Positions 27,680 to 35,237 of a stretch of DNA of 64,000 bases are shown here, in pieces. This stretch comes from Bradyrhizobium guangzhouense (GTDB lineage Bacteria; Pseudomonadota; Alphaproteobacteria; Rhizobiales; Xanthobacteraceae), in NCBI RefSeq assembly GCF_004114955.1, contig NZ_CP030053.1, forward strand, positions 5,208,001 to 5,272,000. Direction: 5' to 3'. Every line of letters begins with the position of its first letter. Position 1 is the stretch's first letter. Under the pieces are notes generated by a model. That model worked only from the letters and a program-made list of their open reading frames with translations, was not told the DNA's origin and did not search any database. A program made the position numbers and the translations under genes.

Positions 27680-30385
27680 CTACCTGGCCGCGCCGACCCG
27701 CTTTGTCTCTTGCGCCGCGACCACCTCCGTCGTCGCGATCAGGCGCTTCAGCTCGGGGATGCAGGAGCCGCAATTGGTGCCAGCCTTCAGCTTGGTACCT
27801 ATCTCGGCAGCCGTGCGGGCACCGCTCGCGATGGTGTCGCAGATGGTGCCGCGGCCGACGCCGAAGCAGGCGCAGACAACAGGGCCGGTCGAAGCTGAGC
27901 CTTCGCTGGATTTACCCGACAGCAGCATGCGGCGCTGATCGTCGGTGACGCGATCGGCCGCGAACAGGCTCTTCACCACCTCCCAGTCGCCGGCATCGTG
28001 TGCGGGCCCGACGAACAGGCAGGTCTCGATACGGTCGCCGGAAAACGAAGCCGCGCGGAAAACGCCACCGCCGAAATCGCGGTACTCGGCCACGTCCTCG
28101 CCGGCGACGCGCTCGAGCCAGGTCGGCCAGCGCGACAGATCCGCGTTGTCGGCGAAGAGATAGCCAAAGCCGCCGCTGACCGTGACGCGTGTCCACAGCA
28201 GGTTGGGCGGCAGATTGAACTGTTTTCGCGACAGCGCAAAACCGCGGAAGACGAATTCATACGGCGCGATCGCTGCCGGCGTCGCCTTCGATTCCGGCTG
28301 GCCGGAGAACGGATCGGTGAAGGAGTGCACCAGCGCCCCGACGCGCCCATGCGAGGCGTTCATCGCACTCCAATGGATCGGCGCGAACAGGGTGCCGCGC
28401 TGCTGCCGATCGCTGACGACGGCCTTCAGGATGCACTGACCGTAGTCGGTGGTGATGCGGGCATAGCCGTCGTGAGCAATGCCGTATTTGCCGGCATCGT
28501 CGGGATGGATCTCGACGAAGGGCTCGGGCAGATGCGCGCCCAGCCGCTGGCTGAGGCCGGTACGCGTCATGGTGTGCCACTGGTCGCGAATGCGCCCGGT
28601 ATTGAGCCTCAGGGGACGGGACGGGCCGGTCTCGGCTCGCAGTGACGGCACTTCCGGCGCGACGAAGCGACCCTTGCCGTCATTGGTGAAGAAGCCACCT
28701 TCCGCGAAGAAGCGCTCTCCCGGTTCTGCGCCTGCGCGCGCCGGCCACTGCACCGGCGTCAAGGCGTCGAAATCCTCGTCGGACAGCGACGTCAGGGCGC
28801 CGATGTCGAAATCGCGGCTGCCATTGTTCTCGAAGGCCGAGAGCGCGGCGTGCTCGCGGAAAATATCGGCGGCGGATTTGTAATTGAAGCTGTCGCCGAA
28901 GCCGAGACGCTTGGCGGTCTCGCTGAGAATCCACCAGTCCGGCCGCGCTTCACCCGGCGCCGGCAGGAACGAACGCTGGCGCGAGATGCGGCGCTCGGAA
29001 TTGGTCACCGTGCCCGACTTCTCGCCCCACGCCAGCGCCGGCAGCAGCACATGCGGGCCGGCCTCGACCGTGTCGTTGCTGAGCACGTTCTCGGACACCA
29101 CGAACAGCTCGAGCTTCTTCAGCGCTTCACGCACGAAATCCGCATCGGGCAGCGACACCGCGGGATTGGTGCCCATCACCCACAGCGCCTTGACCTCGCC
29201 GCGGTTGATCGCCTCGAACAGCTGCACCGCCTTCAGCCCCTCATGGGTGGCGATGCGCGGCGCCCTCCAGAACCGCCTGACGCGGTCGATATCCGGGGGT
29301 GTGAAGCCCATGTGTGCGGCAAGCATGTTGGCGAGCCCGCCGACCTCGCGGCCGCCCATCGCATTCGGCTGGCCGGTGAGCGAGAACGGCGACGCGCCGG
29401 GCTTGCCGATGCGGCCCGTGGCGAGATGACAGTTCAGGATCGCGTTGACCTTGTCGGTGCCCTGCGCCGACTGGTTGACGCCCTGGGAGTACAGCGTCAC
29501 GACGCGGGGCGTCTCGCGGAACATCCTGAAGAAGGTGGCGACGTCCTGCTCGGAGAGGCCGGTCGCAAGCGCAGTCGCGGTGACGCTGCCGGCGATGTTG
29601 CGCGCACGCGCCAGCGCGTCGTCGAAGCCCGAGGTGTTACGCGCGACATAGTCCAGATCCAGCGCGCCATTGTCGGCGAGATGCACGAACAGGCCGGAGA
29701 ACAGCGCGGTGTCGGTGCCCGGCTTGAGGCCAAGGAACAAATCGACGTCGCTTGCGGTATCGGTGCGGCGCGGATCGATCACGATCATCCGCGCGCCGCG
29801 CTCGGCGCGGTTCTTCAGCATGCGCTGGAACAGCACCGGATGGCACCAGGCGGCGTTCGAGCCGACGAAAACCAAGAGATCCGCCTGGTCGAGATCCTCA
29901 TAGCAGCCCGGCACGGTGTCGGCACCGAAGGCGCGGCGGTGGCCGGCGACCGAGGACGACATGCAGAGCCGCGAATTGGTGTCGACATTGGCGGTGCCGA
30001 CAAAGCCCTTCATCAGCTTGTTGGCGACGTAATAATCCTCGGTGAGGAGCTGACCGGACAGATAGAATGCGACTGCGTCCGCGCCGTCGCGTGCGACGAT
30101 GTGCTTCATGCGATGCGCGACATGATCGAGCGCGTCACTCCAGGCCACGCGCTCCAGCACGCCCTTGCAGCGGATCATCGGATAGAGCAGCCGGCCCTCC
30201 AGCCCGACGGTCTCACCGAGTGCGGAGCCCTTCGAGCACAGCCGGCCGAAATTGGCGGGATGGTCCGGGTCGCCCGCGATCGCTGCGCCGCCCGCGCCAT
30301 CGGGCGTTGCGAGCACGCCGCAGCCGACGCCGCAATAGGGACAGGTCGTCTTGGTGGTGCGAAGCGTGGGATCGATCGCCGTCAT
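27680..30385 (-). CDS. nasC: Assimilatory nitrate reductase catalytic subunit
   Basis: 901 aa cytosolic molybdenum enzyme reducing nitrate to nitrite. N-terminal [4Fe-4S] ligands Cys15, Cys18, Cys22 and Cys50 ([16 protein letters not shown]); the molybdopterin domains follow ([20 protein letters not shown] with the Mo-ligand Cys, [30 protein letters not shown]). The C-terminus carries an extra BFD-like [2Fe-2S] domain ([16 protein letters not shown] and [15 protein letters not shown]), as in NasA/NasC enzymes fed by a separate flavoprotein. It is the last gene of narK-bjgb-flp-nasC; flp would pass it electrons from NAD(P)H. The spacing to flp is 15 bases. No nitrite reductase gene is in the window. 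Confidence 0.95.
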   Translation of the reverse strand: MTAIDPTLRTTKTTCPYCGVGCGVLATPDGAGGAAIAGDPDHPANFGRLCSKGSALGETVGLEGRLLYPMIRCKGVLERVAWSDALDHVAHRMKHIVARDGADAVAFYLSGQLLTEDYYVANKLMKGFVGTANVDTNSRLCMSSSVAGHRRAFGADTVPGCYEDLDQADLLVFVGSNAAWCHPVLFQRMLKNRAERGARMIVIDPRRTDTASDVDLFLGLKPGTDTALFSGLFVHLADNGALDLDYVARNTSGFDDALARARNIAGSVTATALATGLSEQDVATFFRMFRETPRVVTLYSQGVNQSAQGTDKVNAILNCHLATGRIGKPGASPFSLTGQPNAMGGREVGGLANMLAAHMGFTPPDIDRVRRFWRAPRIATHEGLKAVQLFEAINRGEVKALWVMGTNPAVSLPDADFVREALKKLELFVVSENVLSNDTVEAGPHVLLPALAWGEKSGTVTNSERRISRQRSFLPAPGEARPDWWILSETAKRLGFGDSFNYKSAADIFREHAALSAFENNGSRDFDIGALTSLSDEDFDALTPVQWPARAGAEPGERFFAEGGFFTNDGKGRFVAPEVPSLRAETGPSRPLRLNTGRIRDQWHTMTRTGLSQRLGAHLPEPFVEIHPDDAGKYGIAHDGYARITTDYGQCILKAVVSDRQQRGTLFAPIHWSAMNASHGRVGALVHSFTDPFSGQPESKATPAAIAPYEFVFRGFALSRKQFNLPPNLLWTRVTVSGGFGYLFADNADLSRWPTWLERVAGEDVAEYRDFGGGVFRAASFSGDRIETCLFVGPAHDAGDWEVVKSLFAADRVTDDQRRMLLSGKSSEGSASTGPVVCACFGVGRGTICDTIASGARTAAEIGTKLKAGTNCGSCIPELKRLIATTEVVAAQETKRVGAAR

Positions 30386-30400
30386 ATCAAGCCGCCTCCA

Positions 30401-31618
30401 TCACGCAGCTTTGGAAGGAAGCGCGAGCGCGCGGCCGAACATCATGTCGGCCCGGATGGCAGCAATCTTCTCGCGGGTGCGGATCAATTCGAGATACCAG
30501 AGCGCGTCGGCGGTCTCGCCGATCAGCACGGCGCCGGTAAGGCATCCGTCTGAAATGACGAGCTTCTTGTAGGTCCCGCGGCGGCGGTCCGACAGCACGA
30601 GGCTCTCGCTGCCCTCACCGCCCATGAAGTCGCCGGCCGAGAACACGCTGACGCCGGACACTTTCAGATTGGTCGAGACCACGCTGCCCTGGTAGGCGGC
30701 GGGGCGGCCACCGAGATGCCTGGCCAGCACCCGCGCCTGCTCATAAGCAGGCTCGACCAGGCCATAGCAGGTGCCGCGATGTTCGGCGCATTCGCCGAGC
30801 GCGTAGATGTCGGGAGACGCCGTCTGCATCACGTCGTTGACGACGATGCCGCGGTTGACCGCGATGCCGGCATCTTTGGCGAGCGCAATGTTGGGCCGGA
30901 TGCCGGCGGCGAATATCACGGCGTCCGCTTCGATGCGGCTGCCGTCGGCCAGCTCCACGGCTTCGACGTGGTGCTCGCCGTGGATGCGGGCGGTGGAGGC
31001 GTTGAGCATGATGCGAATGCCCTTGCGCTCGACCAGCGTCTTGAGCAAATCGGCGGCCGGACCATCGAGCTGACGCTCCATCAGCCGGTCCATCAGATGC
31101 AGCAGGGTGACGGGCGCGCCGGCCTTGGCCAGGCCATAGGCTGCCTCCAGCCCGAGGAGCCCGCCGCCGACCACGACGACGCGCTTCTTCGCTGCCGCCA
31201 GCGTCAGAAGCAGATCGACGTCGCGGGTGTCGCGGAAGGTGTGCACGCCGGCGAGATCGGCACCTGCTACGTTGAGCCGCAGCGGCGTCGAGCCGGTGGC
31301 GAGCACGAGCTTGGAGTATTCCATGCTCTCTTCGCCCGCGATCTTGAGCTCGCGGCGGCCGGTGTCGATCTCGGTGACGCGATAGCCATAGCGCACGGTG
31401 ACGCCGCGATGGCGCCACCAGTCCGCCGGCCGGAGCTCGATCTCGTGCGAGCCGGTCTCGCCGGCCAGCACGGATGAGAGCAGCACTCTGTTGTAAGCGA
31501 GCCGCGGCTCCTCGCCGATCACAGCGACCGCATAACGGCCGAGTGCGGTCTTGGCGAGCTCGTCGACCAGACGCGCGGCTGCCATACCGTTACCGACGAT
31601 GACGAGCGGTTCACTCAC
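30401..31618 (-). CDS. flp: FAD-dependent NAD(P)H oxidoreductase of nitrate assimilation
   Basis: 405 aa pyridine-nucleotide-disulphide-type flavoprotein. FAD motif VIVGNGMAAARLVDELAK, then RLAYNRVLLSSVLAGE, NAD motif VVVVGGGLLGLEAAYGLAKAG, and second FAD motif ASPDIYALGECAEHRG. It resembles the N-terminal flavin half of NirB/NasB and has no Fe-S or sirohaem domain. In Bradyrhizobium Flp is reported to supply electrons both to the nitrate reductase and to the haemoglobin Bjgb, and the operon order here is the same. Ten bases separate it from bjgb. Confidence 0.92.
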   Translation of the reverse strand: MSEPLVIVGNGMAAARLVDELAKTALGRYAVAVIGEEPRLAYNRVLLSSVLAGETGSHEIELRPADWWRHRGVTVRYGYRVTEIDTGRRELKIAGEESMEYSKLVLATGSTPLRLNVAGADLAGVHTFRDTRDVDLLLTLAAAKKRVVVVGGGLLGLEAAYGLAKAGAPVTLLHLMDRLMERQLDGPAADLLKTLVERKGIRIMLNASTARIHGEHHVEAVELADGSRIEADAVIFAAGIRPNIALAKDAGIAVNRGIVVNDVMQTASPDIYALGECAEHRGTCYGLVEPAYEQARVLARHLGGRPAAYQGSVVSTNLKVSGVSVFSAGDFMGGEGSESLVLSDRRRGTYKKLVISDGCLTGAVLIGETADALWYLELIRTREKIAAIRADMMFGRALALPSKAA

Positions 31619-31628
31619 GAGACATCTC

Positions 31629-32057
31629 CTATTCGGCGGCCTGCGCCTGTGGGCCGTAGGCCTCGGAAATCATGTAGCCGGACAAGACGCCGTAAGCGTC
31701 GGTCCAGGCGGTTGCGAGTTCGGGCGTCCAGGCCTCGCCGAGGCCCTTCTCGAGGGTCCACAGCAAGGTCGCGCCGACCACGGGGTAGTGCTCGGCCTTG
31801 GCGCCGTAGCCGACGTGACGCTTGGCGAGCGCCGATGCCGCGGGAAGAATCGTCTCGAGATTGGACAGGCCGCCGACGACGGCGGCGAGCATGCCCATCA
31901 GCTTCTTGCGCTGCTCGGTCATGTCTTCGGGAAACATCGCGCGCACGGACGGAGCGACCTCGAACAAGCGATCGTAGAACAGCTGCGAGGCTGCTTCTGA
32001 AATCGGTGCGACCTTGGAAAAGCTCTGCTGCACGAGGGCGATCTGCTGTGGCGTCAT
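31629..32057 (-). CDS. bjgb: Single-domain haemoglobin Bjgb
   Basis: 142 aa bacterial globin. The fold runs from TPQQIALVQQSFSKVAPIS (A helix) to the H helix; the proximal haem ligand is His81 in AKRHVGYGAKAEHYPVVG, aligning with the KHTSF of flavohaemoglobin Hmp. There is no reductase domain, so an external donor (Flp, next gene) is needed. The family role is nitric oxide detoxification during nitrate assimilation, since nitrite reduction by-products yield NO. The gene is separated from narK by 178 bases holding two hairpin repeats. Confidence 0.94.
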   Translation of the reverse strand: MTPQQIALVQQSFSKVAPISEAASQLFYDRLFEVAPSVRAMFPEDMTEQRKKLMGMLAAVVGGLSNLETILPAASALAKRHVGYGAKAEHYPVVGATLLWTLEKGLGEAWTPELATAWTDAYGVLSGYMISEAYGPQAQAAE

Positions 32058-32136
32058 GATGGTCTCCTGTCTGTTTCGGTCTGCCTTTGTCCGCCTCGTT
32101 GCGGAAAAAGTTCATGGGTCAAACGTCATCAGAGCG

Positions 32137-32162
32137 GCTTCTCCCCGCGTACGGGGAGAAGC
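32137..32162. repeat. Perfect hairpin GCTTCTCCCCG / CGGGGAGAAGC
   Basis: Eleven-base perfect arms with a four-base loop between narK and bjgb. No T-run follows, so it is more likely an mRNA-stability or processing element, or a dispersed repeat, than a terminator. Confidence 0.8.
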
Positions 32163-32188
32163 GTGTTTCGTACCAGGCTCTAGTCCTT

Positions 32189-32237
32189 GAGCATGATCTC
32201 GTCGGAAAACCGCTTCACACTTTTCCGGATCATGCTC
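32189..32237. repeat. RIME-like palindromic element
   Basis: Outer arms GAGCATGATC / GATCATGCTC and inner GGAAAAC / TTTTCC around CGCTTCACAC. This matches the rhizobial intergenic mosaic element pattern. Its right end overlaps the last two bases of narK including part of the stop codon, so it is part of the narK mRNA end. Confidence 0.8.
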
Positions 32238-33618
32238 ACACGCGCGCTTCGGCAAGGCTTGGCGCGCCTTCGGCCTGCGAGCTGCGACGCAGGTAGAACC
32301 ACCAGGTCAGCCCCAGGCAGAGGGCGTAGAATGCGAGGAAGATCGCAAGTGCGAGCTGCGGACCGCCGGTCGCAGCGATCGACTTGCCGAAGCTGCTCGG
32401 GATCAGATAGCCGCCGACGGCACCGACCGCGCCGATGAAGCCGACCGCCGCACCGCTCTCGATGCTCGCAGTCTTCAATGCCATCGCGCGCGCCGCATCG
32501 CCCTTGCCGCGCACCTTGAACAGGTTCTCCTCGCGGAAGATCGAGGGGATCATGCGGTAGGTCGAACCGTTGCCGATGCCAGTCGTCAGGAACAGGATCA
32601 GGAACATCGACAGGAAACCGGTGAAGTCCTTCTGCCCGACGAAGTACAGCACGCCGATCGTGGCTGCCGCCATCGCGATGAAGTTCCAGAAGGTGATGAT
32701 CGAGCCGCCGACCTTGTCGGCGAGCCAGCCGCCGAACGGACGCGACAGCGAGCCGACCAGCGGACCGAGGAACGCGATCGAGATCGTCACCGTCGGAAAC
32801 TGGGTCTTGATCAGCAGCGGAAACGCGGCGGAGTAGCCGATGAAGGAGCCGAACGTTCCGATGTAGATGAAGGCCATGATCCAGGTGTGCTTGCGCTTGA
32901 CGATCGCGAGCTGGTTCTTCACCGACGACTTGGCCGAGGTCAGGTTGTTCATGAAGAACACCGCGCCGAACACCGCGAGCGCGATCGGCAGCACCCACAT
33001 CAGGCCCGCGTTCTGCAGATAGACACCGCCGACCGGCGTCGCCTGGAACAGGTTGATGGCGCCAACGGTCATCAGGATCGGGGTCAGCAACTGCACGCTG
33101 GAGACGCCGATGTTGCCGCCGGCGGCATTGAGACCCAGCGCCGAGCCCTTCATCCGGTCCGGGAAGAAGAACGAGATGTTGGTCATGCTGGAGGCGAAAT
33201 TGCCGCCGCCGAGGCCCGCCGTCGAAGCGATCAGCAGCATCAGCCAGAACGGCGTCTCGGGCTGGCTCACGAAGTAGGCGAGCGACAGCGTCGGAATGAA
33301 CAGGATCGCAGCGCTGAAGATGGTCCAGTTGCGACCGCCGAACGTCGTCACCGCAAACGTATAGGGGAAGCGCATCAAGGCGCCGATCAGGCCGGGGACG
33401 GCCACGAGCTGGAACAGCTCATCGGTCGAGTAGTGGAAACCTGCCTGCGGCAGCTTGGTCGCGACGATGCTCCAGATCAGCCACACGGAGAAGCCGATAT
33501 GCTCGGCCACGATCGACCAGATCAGGTTACGCCGGGCGATGGTCTTGCCCGTCGCATTCCAGAATGCCTCATCCTCCGGTCTCCAGTCTGAGATCCAGGT
33601 CGGATTGTCTTCCCTCAT
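32236..33618 (-). CDS. narK: Nitrate/nitrite transporter NarK
   Basis: 460 aa major-facilitator protein with twelve helices. The nitrate-porter signatures are seen twice: GLGGGNFASSMTNISFFFP and TTGIGNGSTYRMIPSIF; LMRFPYTFAVTTFGGRNW carries a conserved substrate Arg. It could import nitrate or export nitrite; in Bradyrhizobium the homologue next to bjgb is described as a nitrite extruder. I start at MREDNPTWISDWRPED (33618; AAAGGGA ahead), not at the longer upstream frame (33678), which lies in the leader. First gene of narK-bjgb-flp-nasC. Confidence 0.93.
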   Translation of the reverse strand: MREDNPTWISDWRPEDEAFWNATGKTIARRNLIWSIVAEHIGFSVWLIWSIVATKLPQAGFHYSTDELFQLVAVPGLIGALMRFPYTFAVTTFGGRNWTIFSAAILFIPTLSLAYFVSQPETPFWLMLLIASTAGLGGGNFASSMTNISFFFPDRMKGSALGLNAAGGNIGVSSVQLLTPILMTVGAINLFQATPVGGVYLQNAGLMWVLPIALAVFGAVFFMNNLTSAKSSVKNQLAIVKRKHTWIMAFIYIGTFGSFIGYSAAFPLLIKTQFPTVTISIAFLGPLVGSLSRPFGGWLADKVGGSIITFWNFIAMAAATIGVLYFVGQKDFTGFLSMFLILFLTTGIGNGSTYRMIPSIFREENLFKVRGKGDAARAMALKTASIESGAAVGFIGAVGAVGGYLIPSSFGKSIAATGGPQLALAIFLAFYALCLGLTWWFYLRRSSQAEGAPSLAEARV

Positions 33619-33729
33619 TGGAAAATCCCTTTCACTAGGAAGGCGCGACACCGACAAATCGCGGACGCAAAGAGGCACGCTCGGGGAGAGCCCCGATTGG
33701 GCGGTGTCACAGATTGGTTGATTGCTTGT

Positions 33730-33747
33730 GACGGCGTCGATGGCGTC
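33730..33747 (-). promoter_or_regulatory. Leader hairpin, possible NasT (ANTAR) recognition element
   Basis: On the minus strand GACGCCATCGACGCCGTC folds into a short stem (GACG/CGTC, one C-C mismatch, then a C-G pair) with the hexanucleotide loop ATCGAC, which has A at position 1 and G at position 4, the rule for ANTAR-protein targets. It lies right at the predicted 5' end of the narK mRNA. The second stem-loop normally needed is not clear. Confidence 0.35.
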
Positions 33748-33758
33748 AGATCCGGTAA

Positions 33759-33774
33759 TTCAAACCTTGTGCCA
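33759..33774 (-). promoter_or_regulatory. Candidate sigma-54 promoter for narK operon
   Basis: Minus strand TGGCACAAGGTTTGAA: the -24 element TGGCAC is perfect and the spacing to -12 is right, but the -12 dinucleotide is GA instead of GC. About 150 bases from the NtrC-like site. Expected leader about 130 bases. Confidence 0.45.
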
Positions 33775-33911
33775 ACGGCAGCAATCGACAAAACTCAATA
33801 TAAAACAGCGACTTAAATTGACTGATGAATCTTTAGGCGAGCCTATAATTGCATCAAACTTCGGCTTCTCGCTCAATTCTTGAATGCCGATTCGCCTGTT
33901 GATTGTGCGTC

Positions 33912-33926
33912 GCACAAGAGTTGTGC
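33912..33926. promoter_or_regulatory. NtrC-type enhancer site
   Basis: GCACAAGAGTTGTGC matches GCAC-N7-GTGC, the core of the NtrC consensus. It lies about 140 bases from the FNT promoter and about 150 from the narK candidate promoter, a usual enhancer distance on both sides. An overlapping perfect palindrome, TTGTGCGTCGCACAA (33903-33917), adds half-sites. Confidence 0.6.
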
Positions 33927-34051
33927 AGGCGCCCGCTTTTTCGCCATAGCCCCGATTTGGCGGCCCCGCGCGAGCAAATTCGCGTGGAGCAATCCCCAGC
34001 AAACCTGGCGCTGAACCCCGCCCAGACGGCCGACCCAGGCCACCGCCCCAT

Positions 34052-34067
34052 TGGCACATCGATTGCT
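34052..34067 (+). promoter_or_regulatory. Sigma-54 (-24/-12) promoter of the FNT gene
   Basis: TGGCACATCGATTGCT: perfect TGGCAC at -24, ten bases between GG and GC, and TTGCT at -12. The predicted start near 34078 gives an unusually long leader of about 235 bases before the ATG at 34313. Confidence 0.7.
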
Positions 34068-34312
34068 TCATGTCGTGCAGGTCAACGATGACTGCAGTGC
34101 GCCCGGGGCATCGCGCTTCCGACGGCCATGGGGATAGCGAAGCCTGTTCGCCGGACCGCCGGGGGCGCGGTCATCGTGACGCTATCCCAGTGCATGCCGA
34201 CATCGCGCAGGTCGCGCGTTCCTGCCCCGCGGGATGCGGTTCATCGGGGTGACCAGGGCGCGATCCGGCAACGGGCGCGCCTCAAGGGTTCACACGCACA
34301 AAGGAACTGACG

Positions 34313-35152
34313 ATGTCGTATCTCGCGCCTTCGGAATTCGTCACCAAGATGGTGGACGCTGGGGAATCCAAGATCTTCATGTCCACCCGGGATACGGTCA
34401 TCCGCGCCTACATGGCCGGCGCCATCCTGGCGCTTGCGGCATGGTTCGCCGTGACCATCAACGTCAATACCGGCCAGCCGATCGTTGGCGCGCTGCTGTT
34501 TCCGGTCGGCTTCTGCATGCTCTATCTGCTGGGCTTCGACCTTCTGACCGGCGTCTTCGTGCTCTCCCCGCTCGCCCTGCTCGACAAGCGGCCCGGCGTC
34601 ACGCTCGGCGGCGTCCTGCGCAACTGGGGTCTCGTCTTCATCGGCAATTTCGGCGGCGCGCTGACCGTGGCCTTCATGATGGCGTTCGTGACGACCTTCG
34701 GCTTCACCCAGGACCCGGACAAGGTCGGCACCGCGATCGGCAATATCGGCGAAGGCCGTACCCTTGGCTATGCCGCACACGGCGCCGCCGGCATGGCGAC
34801 GCTGTTCATCCGCGGCATGCTCTGCAACTGGATGGTCTCGACCGGCGTCGTCGGCGCGATGATCTCGACCACTGTCCCGGGCAAGGTCATCGCGATGTGG
34901 ATGCCGATCCTGGTGTTCTTCTACATGGTGTTCGAGCACTCGGTGGTGAACATGTTCCTGTTCCCGTCGGGGCTGATGCTGCACGCCAAGTTCTCGATCC
35001 TGGATTATTTCATCTGGAACGAGATCCCGACCGTGCTGGGCAACCTCGTCGGCGGCCTCGCCTTCACCGGCCTCACCCTCTACACCACGCATGTGCTGAC
35101 CAAGCCCAAGCGTGAGGTCGCGGCGAAGAGCCAGCCGCGCGCAGCGGCCTGA
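34313..35152 (+). CDS. Formate/nitrite transporter (FNT) family channel
   Basis: 279 aa pentameric-channel protein of the FocA/NirC family with six helices. Family landmarks: YMAGAILALAAWFAVTI, GALLFPVGFCMLYLLGFDLL (lower constriction), RNWGLVFIGNFGGAL, FIRGMLCNWMVSTGV (with the conserved Cys-Asn-Trp) and MVFEHSVVNMFLFPSGL carrying the pore His. By position in a nitrate-assimilation locus it is more likely a nitrite channel (NirC-like) than a formate channel. AAGGA precedes the ATG. A sigma-54 promoter lies upstream, and the phosphatase-kinase gene begins 85 bases downstream. Confidence 0.9.
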   Translation: MSYLAPSEFVTKMVDAGESKIFMSTRDTVIRAYMAGAILALAAWFAVTINVNTGQPIVGALLFPVGFCMLYLLGFDLLTGVFVLSPLALLDKRPGVTLGGVLRNWGLVFIGNFGGALTVAFMMAFVTTFGFTQDPDKVGTAIGNIGEGRTLGYAAHGAAGMATLFIRGMLCNWMVSTGVVGAMISTTVPGKVIAMWMPILVFFYMVFEHSVVNMFLFPSGLMLHAKFSILDYFIWNEIPTVLGNLVGGLAFTGLTLYTTHVLTKPKREVAAKSQPRAAA

Positions 35153-35237
35153 GCGATCGCTATTCAAACGAGAGAGTGTCGTCCGACAAGGGAGCTTTGC
35201 CTGCTAAGGTGAGGCTCCCTTTGCATTGGTGGCGAGG

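Larger units (their letters stand above)
33619..34312. promoter_or_regulatory. Divergent control region of nitrate/nitrite genes
   Basis: 694 bases without a gene between narK (minus) and the FNT channel (plus). It holds an NtrC-type site (33912-33926), a perfect -24/-12 promoter for the FNT gene (34052-34067), a weaker -24/-12 candidate for narK (33759-33774), and structured leaders: a hairpin at 33730-33747 and one at 33681-33696 before narK, and a nine-base long-range stem (34131-34139 with 34180-34188) before the FNT gene. The rest shows no gene-like coding potential. Confidence 0.65.

Noticed and set aside
28850..30553. 567-aa plus-strand frame across nasC
   Set aside because: It is the complement of the well-supported nasC gene. 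High GC keeps the antisense frame open; no family features.
33840..33900. FixK2-type box near narK
   Set aside because: TTG and CAA triplets occur but none with the required N6 spacing and flanking bases.
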